Assembly: GCA_902385025.1 (NCBI GenBank)
Contig: CABMDX010000129.1
Location: 1 to 6,030 of the forward strand
Source of the DNA: an uncultured archaeon
GTDB lineage: Archaea > Halobacteriota > Methanosarcinia > Methanotrichales > Methanotrichaceae
Length of the DNA stretch: 6,030 bases
Direction: 5' to 3'
Shown: positions 1 through 4,934 of the stretch, piece after piece
Position numbering within the stretch: the stretch's first letter is position 1
Layout of the letters: every line of letters begins with the position of its first letter
Translations under genes and position numbers: made by a program
The notes under the pieces: model-generated
Seen by the model: the letters and a program-made list of their open reading frames with translations, nothing else
Database searches by the model: none
What the model was told of the DNA's origin: nothing

Positions 1-190
1 AATTGATTTCATGGCATTTCCTCACAGATATCTCAAGTAATTAGATCGGATTTCTTAATACATAATGATTCCCAAAAAAAGCAAAAAGAATTAATTTGGC
101 TAGCAGTGGGTGAATGAGATATTCTATAACCGTGGCATTCCAAAGGTAGTTCCCGAGATTGCTGTATTTTTGCATGGGCCCTGTATCCTA

Positions 191-420
191 CTACCATTGC
201 TCCTCGTCCATCGTTAAATAATTTTCACCTATGATCCGCTCCTCATTTATATTTATCATGATACATCCTGTTAATCTCATCAGGAATTGATCACTCGAGA
301 AGGCTCCAACAGGTCTGCTTCTGCGTTTGAATTCCTTATTAATGCGCCAAATAAGATTTGGCTCCTCGCTATCTCATATGGGTGAGAGAGTGGTTCTATC
401 ATCTCTGTGACTTCACATGG
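191..420 (-). pseudogene. IS256-family (mutator type) transposase, C-terminal remnant
   Basis: This is the last part of a DDE transposase of the IS256/mutator family, recognised by translating the minus strand; the piece is too short to stand out as an ORF. The open frame from 373 down to the TAG at 191-193 gives 60 residues. They include NLIWRINKEFKRRSRPVGAF, then an RL.G...M.INEE segment, G.NYLTM and a final EEQW. This matches the family C-terminus, whose usual pattern is TTN-IERLNKEIKRR-R-V-IFP, then RL-GALLM-I-EEW, then G-RYL-M. Just upstream, another frame gives HPYEIARS, which fits the family segment before TTN, so a one-base deletion near 359-362 probably broke the gene (AGC ACC AAT would restore Ser-Thr-Asn). 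The rest of the transposase is absent, and the IS110 element begins within about 30-80 bp. The stretch 1-190 downstream is AT-rich. I see no gene in it and could not fix the element's terminal repeat. Confidence 0.75.
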
Positions 421-449
421 AAAAATTCAAAAAAACAAGATGCTGTGGT

Positions 450-1702
450 TCAACCGCATCCCTCCTTCAAATCTTTCTCCACCAAATATCCTGCCTGACT
501 GATGACTTTTATCATCTCGTCGATATCCATCATGCTTATGGGCGAAAGAGCTGGTTATTCTTGGTTTGGTTTTCTTGACCTCTGGCTCTTGGTAATTCTC
601 GTGATTTATAAGCAAATGATGGAGAATGCAGAGCACTTTTCTGGCGAGCGCAACGGCTGCCATATTCTTCTTTCCGCACCTTGCCAAGATCCTCTGGAAG
701 AATCTCTCTAACTTTGAATTCTTCCTGGTCCTTGATATGACTTTTGCAGCTTCCACCAAGATCCTTCGCATATTCTTAGATCCCGTCTTAGTGATCTTCC
801 CAGTTCGCAGCTTGTCTGCCGATTGGTAGACCGAAGGCACAATGCCGAAGTATTTTGCCATCTTATCCGCACTTGAAAAGTCCCTGTAATCACCCATTTC
901 TGCAATAATGGTAGCCGCCGAAATGAATCCAACGCCTGGTACAGATAAAGCAATTTTCAAATCCTCTTCGAAGGGTTTGACTTTTATGGCGATCTCAGCT
1001 TCCAGAATTTTTATCTTCTTACTGATATCATCTATGACATCAAGATTTGCCTTGATCAAAAATACCTGGAAGGGATCAATTCCATTCCTAATGGCTTCTC
1101 TGAGTTCGTCCTCCTTTTTCCGAACCCTCTTCGAAGGTATTCCAGATAGGATCTGATCGATCGTCTTTCCTTCCAGAAGCCTATCAATGATATATCTTCC
1201 AGATTTGCCAAAAGAGTCGGATATGACTGAGGAGAGCTTGATGCAGCAGGTCGAGAGTAATTGATGAATCCGGTTCTTGACTTTGGACCTCGCATTGACC
1301 AATTGTCTCACGAGCACGAGTTATGCTTCTTAGATCTCAGTAATCCTTGGGATAGATTCTGGAGGGCGTGATGAGATTATTGAGACAATATATCGCGATT
1401 CTTTCCAAGTCGAGTTTATCGGTTTTCTTGTGCTCAATATTCCGGATCTGATATGCATTGGCCAGGATAAATTCGACATGATCTTCCAGAATGGTGAAGA
1501 TAGGATCCCAAAAACCTCCCGTGGATTTTACAGCCAGCCTCTGGCATCTGTGGTCTAAAATCCAGGATCTAAATGCCAAGAGGCCATCTCGGTTCATATC
1601 AAAACGTTCTTGAAGCTTCAATCCACTCCGGGATATCATTGTAGCAATAGGAAAATCCCTGTGGATATCCGCTCCGCATACTATTTCCTTATCTGAGTCC
1701 AT
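450..1702 (-). pseudogene. IS110-family transposase, nearly full length but inactivated
   Basis: This encodes an IS110-type DEDD recombinase, the enzyme that moves IS110 elements with a bridge RNA. The start is the ATG at 1702, preceded by GGGAG four bases upstream. The N-terminal RuvC-like domain (1337-1702) has Asp12 in GADIH and Asp95/Asp98 in KTDKLD. The acidic residue of the VESTG motif is Lys59 (AAA at 1526-1528), so one catalytic position is lost. The frame then meets TGA at 1337-1339, probably once CGA (Arg), since it continues as DLRSITR. A one-base insertion near 1309-1315 moves the rest into the frame VRQLVNARSKVKNRIHQLL. The C-terminal Tnp_IS116/IS110/IS902 domain follows, with GVGFISAATIIAEMGDYRDF and the serine motif TGSKNMRR (Ser codon 778-780). 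A second frameshift near 541-565 carries the true end into the frame SMMDIDEMIKVISQAGYLVE, stopping at TGA 450-452. Four separate lesions make activity very unlikely. Confidence 0.9.
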
Positions 1703-1899
1703 CGTCTCCCTTGCCTGATATGGGCAGATGATGATCATTCGTGAGTGCAACTTCACATACGCGTTCAAAGACGCATTGGGGCATCCGCGAGATCATGGTT
1801 GTCTTTGTGTCGAGATCAAGTCTCAGTGCACAGATCAGCCTTCACTCCCCATATCAGCCTTGCCTATGGCTCTGCGGGTTTTTCATGCTTGGGGCATGA
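1703..1899 (-). other. Non-coding leader of the IS110 element, possible bridge-RNA region
   Basis: About 200 bp upstream of the transposase start has no convincing coding frame on either strand. All three minus frames hit stops or read as unrelated short peptides. In IS110-group elements this position encodes the bridge RNA that pairs with target and donor DNA (family knowledge). A hairpin can be drawn at its far end: CATGC (1884-1888) pairs with GCATG (1894-1898), with outer GGG (1876-1878) against CCC (1901-1903) across an internal loop. A shorter GAGA/TCTC pair lies at 1812-1824. The outer arm runs into the neighbouring IS110 fragment, so the structure may be chance. The RNA call is an inference from position only. 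Confidence 0.25.
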
Positions 1900-2130
1900 T
1901 CCCTGCCTGTGGATATCAAGATTCTCAGGTCCATTTCGGGCATTGGAATAGTATCAGCCTATACAATCTTAGCTGAGATAGGAAACTATCTGGACTTCAA
2001 GAAACCTGAGCAGCTGGCAATGTGGGCAGGTCTTGTTCCTTTTGTCTATCCGTCTGCCGATAAGCTGATTACAGGAAGTATAACCAAACAAGGCTGAGAC
2101 GTATTATGACTCATGCGCCATAGCCCCCAG
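1900..2130 (+). pseudogene. IS110-family transposase, C-terminal fragment of a second element
   Basis: From about 1900 the plus strand reads LPVDIKILRSISGIGIVSAY, then TILAEIGNYLDFKKPEQLAM, then WAGLVPFVYPSADKLITG. This is the helix-hairpin-helix-like core of the IS116/IS110/IS902 domain. It resembles the C-terminal domain of the minus-strand element (PGVGFISAATIIAEMGDYRDF, GIVPSVYQSADKLRTG) but has diverged clearly, so it comes from a different IS110 lineage and is not a duplicate. There is no N-terminal half: TGA at 1897-1899 closes the frame just upstream. The frame stops at TGA 2095-2097. A shift recovers RLRRIMTHA, the usual next motif, which shows that a few bases including the serine of G-S-K are missing. 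Homology fades by about 2130. Confidence 0.8.
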
Positions 2131-2146
2131 TATGTCAAGGATCATA

Positions 2147-2153
2147 GATATAT
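2147..2153 (+). promoter_or_regulatory. Possible archaeal TATA box for the DUF1638-thioredoxin unit
   Basis: GATATAT, inside ATAGATATATCC and preceded by the purine-rich AAGGAT, lies 28-34 bases before the ATG at 2181. Archaeal transcription usually starts about 25 bases after the box centre, here near 2175, which gives an almost leaderless mRNA. That agrees with the lack of a Shine-Dalgarno site in front of this gene. The call rests on pattern and spacing only. Confidence 0.35.
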
Positions 2154-2180
2154 CCGAGTAATGATAACAATTTGCCAGAC

Positions 2181-2759
2181 ATGTATGCAATTATTGCCTG
2201 CGGCATCTTTGCAAAGGAAGTTGAGGCCCTCCGAGCGGAGATTGGATTTGATTTTGAGGCCCATTATCTTGGACCTGGCCTTCATGTGGACTTCGACGAA
2301 CTGAAAGCCGCCTTGCAGTCAGAGCTGGAGATTTGCCGCCAGAATGATAGCGAAGGCATAATTGTAGCCTATGGCCAGTGTCACCCTGCGATTGCGGATA
2401 TCCTTAAACCCTATCATACGGCATTAATCGAATGCCAGAACTGCGTTGATGCCTTCATCACCCGCAAGGGAATGGAGAAGAAGGCGAATGATGGCCTCTT
2501 CTTCTACCTCTCGTCCGGCTGGTTGGAGGCCTGGAGGGATATCTTCAGGCGTCTTAACTGGGGTCCTGAGGAGGCCAGGCTGCAAATGGGTTCGTTCCGG
2601 GGAGCTGTTTATATGGATACCCTGAAAGATGCTCACCTGCGCGAGCAAGAGCTTTTAGAATTCTTCGATTTCACCAATCTGCCCTTTGAGGTGATGCCAG
2701 TTGAGCTGGACCATTTCAAAATGCTCCTGATCAAAGCCAGAGAAAGCCTGGAGGTCTAG
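2181..2759 (+). CDS. DUF1638 domain protein
   Basis: A soluble protein of 192 residues, recognised as DUF1638 (PF07796) by its motifs. They are IIACGIF at the start (Cys7), GLHVDFDELKAALQSEL (35-49, the family's Leu-His motif), VAYGQCHP (62-69, Cys67), ECQNCVDAF (84-92, Cys85 and Cys88 where the family usually has Asp-Cys-Ile) and FFYLSSGWLEAW (107-118, the family Gly-Trp). The repeated Cys and His positions suggest metal or cofactor binding, but the biochemical role is not established. In methanogens such genes are often near corrinoid or methyl-transfer genes, none of which is visible here. The ATG at 2181 is preferred because homology begins there and a TATA-like box is correctly spaced; a TTG at 2172 is the alternative. 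No signal peptide or membrane segment is seen. The gene begins right after an IS110 remnant and ends with TAG three bases before the thioredoxin start. Confidence 0.8.
   Translation: MYAIIACGIFAKEVEALRAEIGFDFEAHYLGPGLHVDFDELKAALQSELEICRQNDSEGIIVAYGQCHPAIADILKPYHTALIECQNCVDAFITRKGMEKKANDGLFFYLSSGWLEAWRDIFRRLNWGPEEARLQMGSFRGAVYMDTLKDAHLREQELLEFFDFTNLPFEVMPVELDHFKMLLIKARESLEV
2750..2755 (+). promoter_or_regulatory. Shine-Dalgarno site that decides the TTG start of thioredoxin
   Basis: GGAGGT is a perfect match to the archaeal anti-Shine-Dalgarno sequence. It lies inside the final codons of the DUF1638 gene, seven bases before the TTG at 2763. The nearest in-frame ATG (2796) has no comparable site, so the TTG start is favoured. 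The arrangement suggests translational coupling between the two genes. Confidence 0.75.
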
Positions 2760-2762
2760 AGC

Positions 2763-3170
2763 TTGGACGAGCTGGAAGAGATACGCAAAAGAAAAATGGA
2801 GAAGATTATGAGCGAGATGAATAAAACCCCTGCACCTTCTGTTGAGCTACCGAGCAAACCCGTAGTGGTCATGGATGCCACTATCGATTCCGCCGTCAGC
2901 CAGTATCCCCTCTTTATCCTGGATTGCTGGGCTGAGTGGTGCGGTCCCTGCCGCATGATCGGACCGATAATCGAAGAGATGGCGGCAGAGATGAAGGGAA
3001 AGGTTGTCTTTGGCAAATTGAATGTCGATGAGAATATGCAGACCTCAAACAAGTACAGGATCTCAGCCATTCCCACCCTGATGGTCTTCAAGAATGGAAA
3101 ACTTATCGATAAACTGGTGGGTGCCTATCCCAAGGCCACTCTGGCTGCAAAAATCCAAAAATACCTCTGA
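2763..3170 (+). CDS. Thioredoxin with an N-terminal charged extension
   Basis: A cytoplasmic dithiol-disulfide oxidoreductase of 135 residues. The thioredoxin fold runs from about residue 33 to the end. It has the full active site WAEWCGPCRM (Cys60, Cys63), the cis-proline loop AIPTLMVFKNGK (Pro104) and the central LNVDEN strand. It should reduce protein disulfides using electrons from a thioredoxin reductase (family knowledge). Before the fold is a stretch of about 30 residues, DELEEIRKRKMEKIMSEMNK, likely a charged helix, then a Pro-rich linker. Typical thioredoxins are 105-110 residues, so this is an addition. The start is TTG with GGAGGT seven bases upstream. The gene follows DUF1638 with only three bases between stop and start, so the two are almost certainly co-transcribed, and the DUF1638 cysteines make it a conceivable client (inference). 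The stop codon is part of the terminator stem. Confidence 0.93.
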   Translation: MDELEEIRKRKMEKIMSEMNKTPAPSVELPSKPVVVMDATIDSAVSQYPLFILDCWAEWCGPCRMIGPIIEEMAAEMKGKVVFGKLNVDENMQTSNKYRISAIPTLMVFKNGKLIDKLVGAYPKATLAAKIQKYL

Positions 3171-3199
3171 GGACTTTCTTCAGAGGCTCTTCTTTTTCC
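3164..3199. terminator. Hairpin terminator, probably bidirectional
   Basis: CCTCTGA (3164-3170) pairs perfectly with TCAGAGG (3180-3186) around a nine-base loop. On the plus strand it is followed by a T-rich run (TCTTCTTTTTCC). On the minus strand the same hairpin is followed by TATTTTTGGATTTTTG. It lies between convergent genes, so it can close both the thioredoxin unit and the minus-strand unit. The left arm includes the thioredoxin stop codon. Confidence 0.65.
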
Positions 3200-3208
3200 T
3201 ATCCGGGT

Positions 3209-3222
3209 CACTCTTTGGAGTG
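3209..3222 (-). terminator. Small hairpin after the minus-strand secreted-protein gene
   Basis: CACTC (3209-3213) and GAGTG (3218-3222) form a five-base stem with a four-base loop directly after the TGA at 3223-3225 (minus strand). No T-run follows at once, so it may only stabilise the mRNA end, with the stronger hairpin at 3164-3186 doing the stopping. Confidence 0.25.
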
Positions 3223-3726
3223 TCAAGGTATGCTGTTTGCAGTCTTGATCAGGGGATATCCTGAGATGCTGTAGACTTTTCTGTCGGCAAGGTTGCCTGG
3301 CGCCTCGTAGTTGGGCTTGGTTCTCCTATATTCATCGATGCTGTAGAACGGCTTATAAATGCTGGTGTTAGCTGTAAAGTTGGAAACATTTCCCACTCTC
3401 TGGCTGAGGTCAAAAGCGTCTCTTGGCTGCCCGGCTGTCTCCAGGTTATGCATGGGCCTGCTGGAGAGTACATCCAGATTATTCACATCTTTGATCTTCT
3501 CGAAGCCGGCTCGCAGGACTTTGCCATGACGTTTGGAACCTTGAGAGGCGTCTATTGCAGCATCCTCTGCAGAGCTTTGGGTGGCGTTCTGAGGCGTGTT
3601 TTGAGTGGCATTTAATGTGGCATTTTCTGTTGTATTTCCTGTTGCATTCAGGTTGCCATCAGCGCTTGCAGCCATGTAGACCATTAGCCCCAAAATACCG
3701 ATAAAGCAGGCTGAAATCCAATGCAT
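3223..3726 (-). CDS. Small secreted protein with Asn-x-Thr repeat, unknown function
   Basis: I do not recognise a family. The product has 167 residues. It starts at the ATG at 3726, where GGAGGG lies four bases upstream; a GTG at 3738 would put that site inside the gene, so it was rejected. Residues 1-22 form a signal peptide or membrane anchor (HWISACFIGILGLMVYMAASA). Residues 24-50 are a four-residue repeat of the type T-x-N-A/T, with sequons at Asn27, 31, 35, 39 and 47. Three more follow in NVSNFTANTS, so a short protein carries eight potential N-glycans and is surely exported. The C-terminal half is polar, with Tyr- and Pro-containing segments (IYKPFYSIDEYRRTKPNYEA) and no second membrane segment. 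The gene lies downstream of the 324-residue secreted protein on the same strand. TTATATT at 3837-3843 or an A-rich stretch near 3780-3790 could provide its own promoter. Confidence 0.75.
   Translation of the reverse strand: MHWISACFIGILGLMVYMAASADGNLNATGNTTENATLNATQNTPQNATQSSAEDAAIDASQGSKRHGKVLRAGFEKIKDVNNLDVLSSRPMHNLETAGQPRDAFDLSQRVGNVSNFTANTSIYKPFYSIDEYRRTKPNYEAPGNLADRKVYSISGYPLIKTANSIP
3576..3650 (-). repeat. Degenerate 12-bp coding repeat (Asn-Ala-Thr tetrapeptides)
   Basis: Within the small secreted protein, about six successive four-residue units of the form T-x-N-A or T-x-N-T are encoded by imperfect 12-base repeats (GCATT or GTATT recurring on the plus strand). The protein pattern is kept while the third bases vary, which points to selection for sequons and against very recent slippage. 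Confidence 0.6.
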
Positions 3727-3730
3727 TGAA

Positions 3731-3736
3731 CCCTCC
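3731..3736 (-). promoter_or_regulatory. Shine-Dalgarno site of the small secreted protein
   Basis: GGAGGG on the minus strand is followed after TTCA by the ATG at 3726. It fixes the start at this ATG and excludes the GTG four codons upstream. Confidence 0.6.
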
Positions 3737-3748
3737 ACTGGTTACTTA

Positions 3749-3877
3749 TCTCGAACTTGGATGTTTTTGGTTTTGTCTCTTTTTTAGAATCTTTCTTTTC
3801 TTGCGATTCTATCTTTTCCATCGCCTGAAAGCGAGCAATATAAGGGCGGCCACGATTCCTGCACCCTGGAAAAGAGG
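3749..3877 (-). other. In-frame extension after an amber stop, with membrane anchor
   Basis: The 324-residue protein stops at TAG (3878-3880). Reading on in the same frame gives 22 residues: PLFQGAGIVAALILLAF, then RRWKR. This is a hydrophobic helix followed by basic residues, the usual form of an archaeal C-terminal membrane anchor. A second TAG follows at 3809-3811, then 20 very basic residues (NRKKRKILKKRQNQKHPSSR) to TAA at 3746-3748. The anchor fits the upstream exported protein, so this part was probably once, or is still, translated with it. Shifted by one frame, the last part reads KIESQEKKDSKKETKPKTSK, a plausible hydrophilic tail, so a frameshift after the anchor is also possible. 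Whether the amber codon is a nonsense mutation (CAG to TAG), a read-through site or a true stop cannot be told here. Confidence 0.5.
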
Positions 3878-4852
3878 CTATTTCTTTGCCGCATCTGTGG
3901 CGTTGCTCCTGATTATGGGCTTGGCCTCGATCACATTCTCTTCCAGATCTATAATGCTGCCATCCTGCCCATGAAGTATTGTGCGTAGCTGGTATATGCC
4001 CGGCTGCAGGGTCTTGTTCCAGGAGATCTCCACAGTCTCGTCATCATCGGTGAGAAGCACCGGGGTTTTTTTCTCTGTGATATTGAGCATCTTGCCATTC
4101 TGCGATAGCTCGAACCTCAAATACCCCTCGAAAGGAACGCGCGAGTTGCCAAACACGGTAGCGCTGGCTCCCGTCTCATCCTGATAGGTCTCAGTGATCT
4201 TTGCATCCTCTTTGGCCACAAAGGAATTCATGAAAGCCCTGGTCTGGTTATGATTCAGCTCAACGATCTTCACGCGACCGGCATACTCCTGGCCATCCTC
4301 TAAAATTTGTTTCCATGCATAATCTCTCTGAACGGCCGACGCATAGCTTCCACTTATGGGAACGGCCTCTTCTCTTGTAACATAGACAGCCTTGCTGCCC
4401 ACGGCAAGCATGTAGTAAATATCCACTATAGTTGGATCCCTGGCACTGATGGCAAGATGCATGCCGCGAGAATCAGCACGAAAATCACGCACATCAAATC
4501 TTACTGGCTCCACTCCGCCATAGTAAAAGCTGTAGCATTTCTTCGTGGTCCTGGACCCATTTTTCCAAAAGCTGGCGCAGACATCATAATTTCCTTTCTC
4601 TGCCTGGAAGGGCGACCATCTTATAATCCTGGTACCCGGGCCGTCCAGAGTCATATTCCTGGTCTGCAGCACAACTCCCCCGAAGATCAGATCAAGCTGG
4701 AGATCCACACCGTTCATATTCCCATAGATGGTCACATCAGTGGAATCAATGCTGGAGAAAAGGTCCCGGATCTCCTGGAGCTGGGCATTGCGTGCACCCG
4801 ATGCCCCTGGAATCGCCAGAACTGCTAAGAGCCAGATTGCACAAATTCTCAT
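3878..4852 (-). CDS. Secreted glycoprotein-like protein, unknown function
   Basis: No family is recognised. The 324-residue product starts at an ATG with AGGT five bases upstream. Residues 1-20 (ICAIWLLAVLAIPGASGA) are a signal peptide with a likely cleavage after Ala20. The rest is rich in alternating polar and hydrophobic stretches, suggesting beta-sandwich domains: roughly 35-120 (with Cys92 and Cys106, a likely disulfide), 120-215, and 220-312, the last ending in SWNKTLQPGIYQLRTIL, typical of Ig-like or fibronectin-like folds (inference). Six sequons are present (Asn66, 98, 202, 257, 279, 317), so it is likely N-glycosylated outside the cell. As written it lacks a membrane anchor, but one follows in frame after the TAG stop. 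It lies 82 bp downstream of the M50 protease on the same strand, and two CCTGCAGG palindromes precede it. Confidence 0.8.
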   Translation of the reverse strand: MRICAIWLLAVLAIPGASGARNAQLQEIRDLFSSIDSTDVTIYGNMNGVDLQLDLIFGGVVLQTRNMTLDGPGTRIIRWSPFQAEKGNYDVCASFWKNGSRTTKKCYSFYYGGVEPVRFDVRDFRADSRGMHLAISARDPTIVDIYYMLAVGSKAVYVTREEAVPISGSYASAVQRDYAWKQILEDGQEYAGRVKIVELNHNQTRAFMNSFVAKEDAKITETYQDETGASATVFGNSRVPFEGYLRFELSQNGKMLNITEKKTPVLLTDDDETVEISWNKTLQPGIYQLRTILHGQDGSIIDLEENVIEAKPIIRSNATDAAKK

Positions 4853-4861
4853 TTAAGACCT

Positions 4862-4902
4862 ACCTGCAGGATAATTCAGAAATGCTCTAGCGTCCTGCAG
4901 GT
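4862..4902 (-). promoter_or_regulatory. Paired CCTGCAGG palindromes: operator pair or leader hairpin
   Basis: CCTGCAGG occurs at 4863-4870 and 4894-4901, 31 bp apart, which is close to three helical turns. With flanks they form a perfect ten-base inverted repeat (ACCTGCAGGA and TCCTGCAGGT) around 21 bases. In the mRNA of the 324-residue protein this could fold into a hairpin whose 3' arm touches the AGGT ribosome binding site. As DNA, the sites would bracket the expected transcription start given a TTTTAAAC box at 4903-4910. No T-run follows, so it does not look like a terminator for the protease gene. Confidence 0.4.
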
Positions 4903-4910
4903 GTTTAAAA
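4903..4910 (-). promoter_or_regulatory. Possible TATA box for the secreted 324-residue protein
   Basis: On the minus strand TTTTAAAC, within TTAATTTTAAACACC, lies about 50 bases upstream of the ATG at 4852. It predicts a transcription start near 4881 and a leader of about 30 bases, which would include the AGGT ribosome binding site. It suggests that the gene can be transcribed apart from the protease. The call rests on pattern only. Confidence 0.3.
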
Positions 4911-4934
4911 TTAACGTATCAATTCCAGAGATGA

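Larger units (their letters stand above)
450..1899 (-). mobile_element. Decayed IS110-family insertion sequence (approximate limits)
   Basis: The element comprises the broken transposase and about 200 bp of non-coding leader before it. IS110 elements generally lack clear terminal inverted repeats and may leave no obvious target duplication, so the ends cannot be set from this sequence alone. The right end lies somewhere between 420 and 450, next to the IS256 remnant. The left end lies before about 1900, where homology to a second, differently oriented IS110 transposase begins. The limits given are outer estimates. Confidence 0.6.

Noticed and set aside
43..190. Open frame continuing after the double TAG of the IS256 relic for about 47 codons
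   Set aside because: Family members end at about the TAG. The following residues show no family similarity and the DNA is AT-rich, so the open frame is probably chance.
427..540. Tail of the second IS110 frame ending in RLNHSILFF
   Set aside because: It is an artefact of a frameshift near 541-565. The other frame gives a family-like C-terminus ending at 450.
1703..1768. Longer N-terminus of the IS110 transposase (22 extra residues)
   Set aside because: Family proteins start near the GADIH motif, and the ATG at 1702 has a GGGAG site just upstream.
3684..3821. A 45-residue minus-strand ORF beginning MEKIESQEKKDSKKE
   Set aside because: It has no ribosome binding site, overlaps the well-supported start of the small secreted protein, and its end is an out-of-frame reading of that gene. 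It may be the frameshifted tail of the anchor region, noted there.
4307..4828. 173-residue plus-strand ORF opposite the secreted-protein gene
   Set aside because: It is antisense to a gene with a signal peptide, sequons and a ribosome binding site, and its own protein has no recognisable features.
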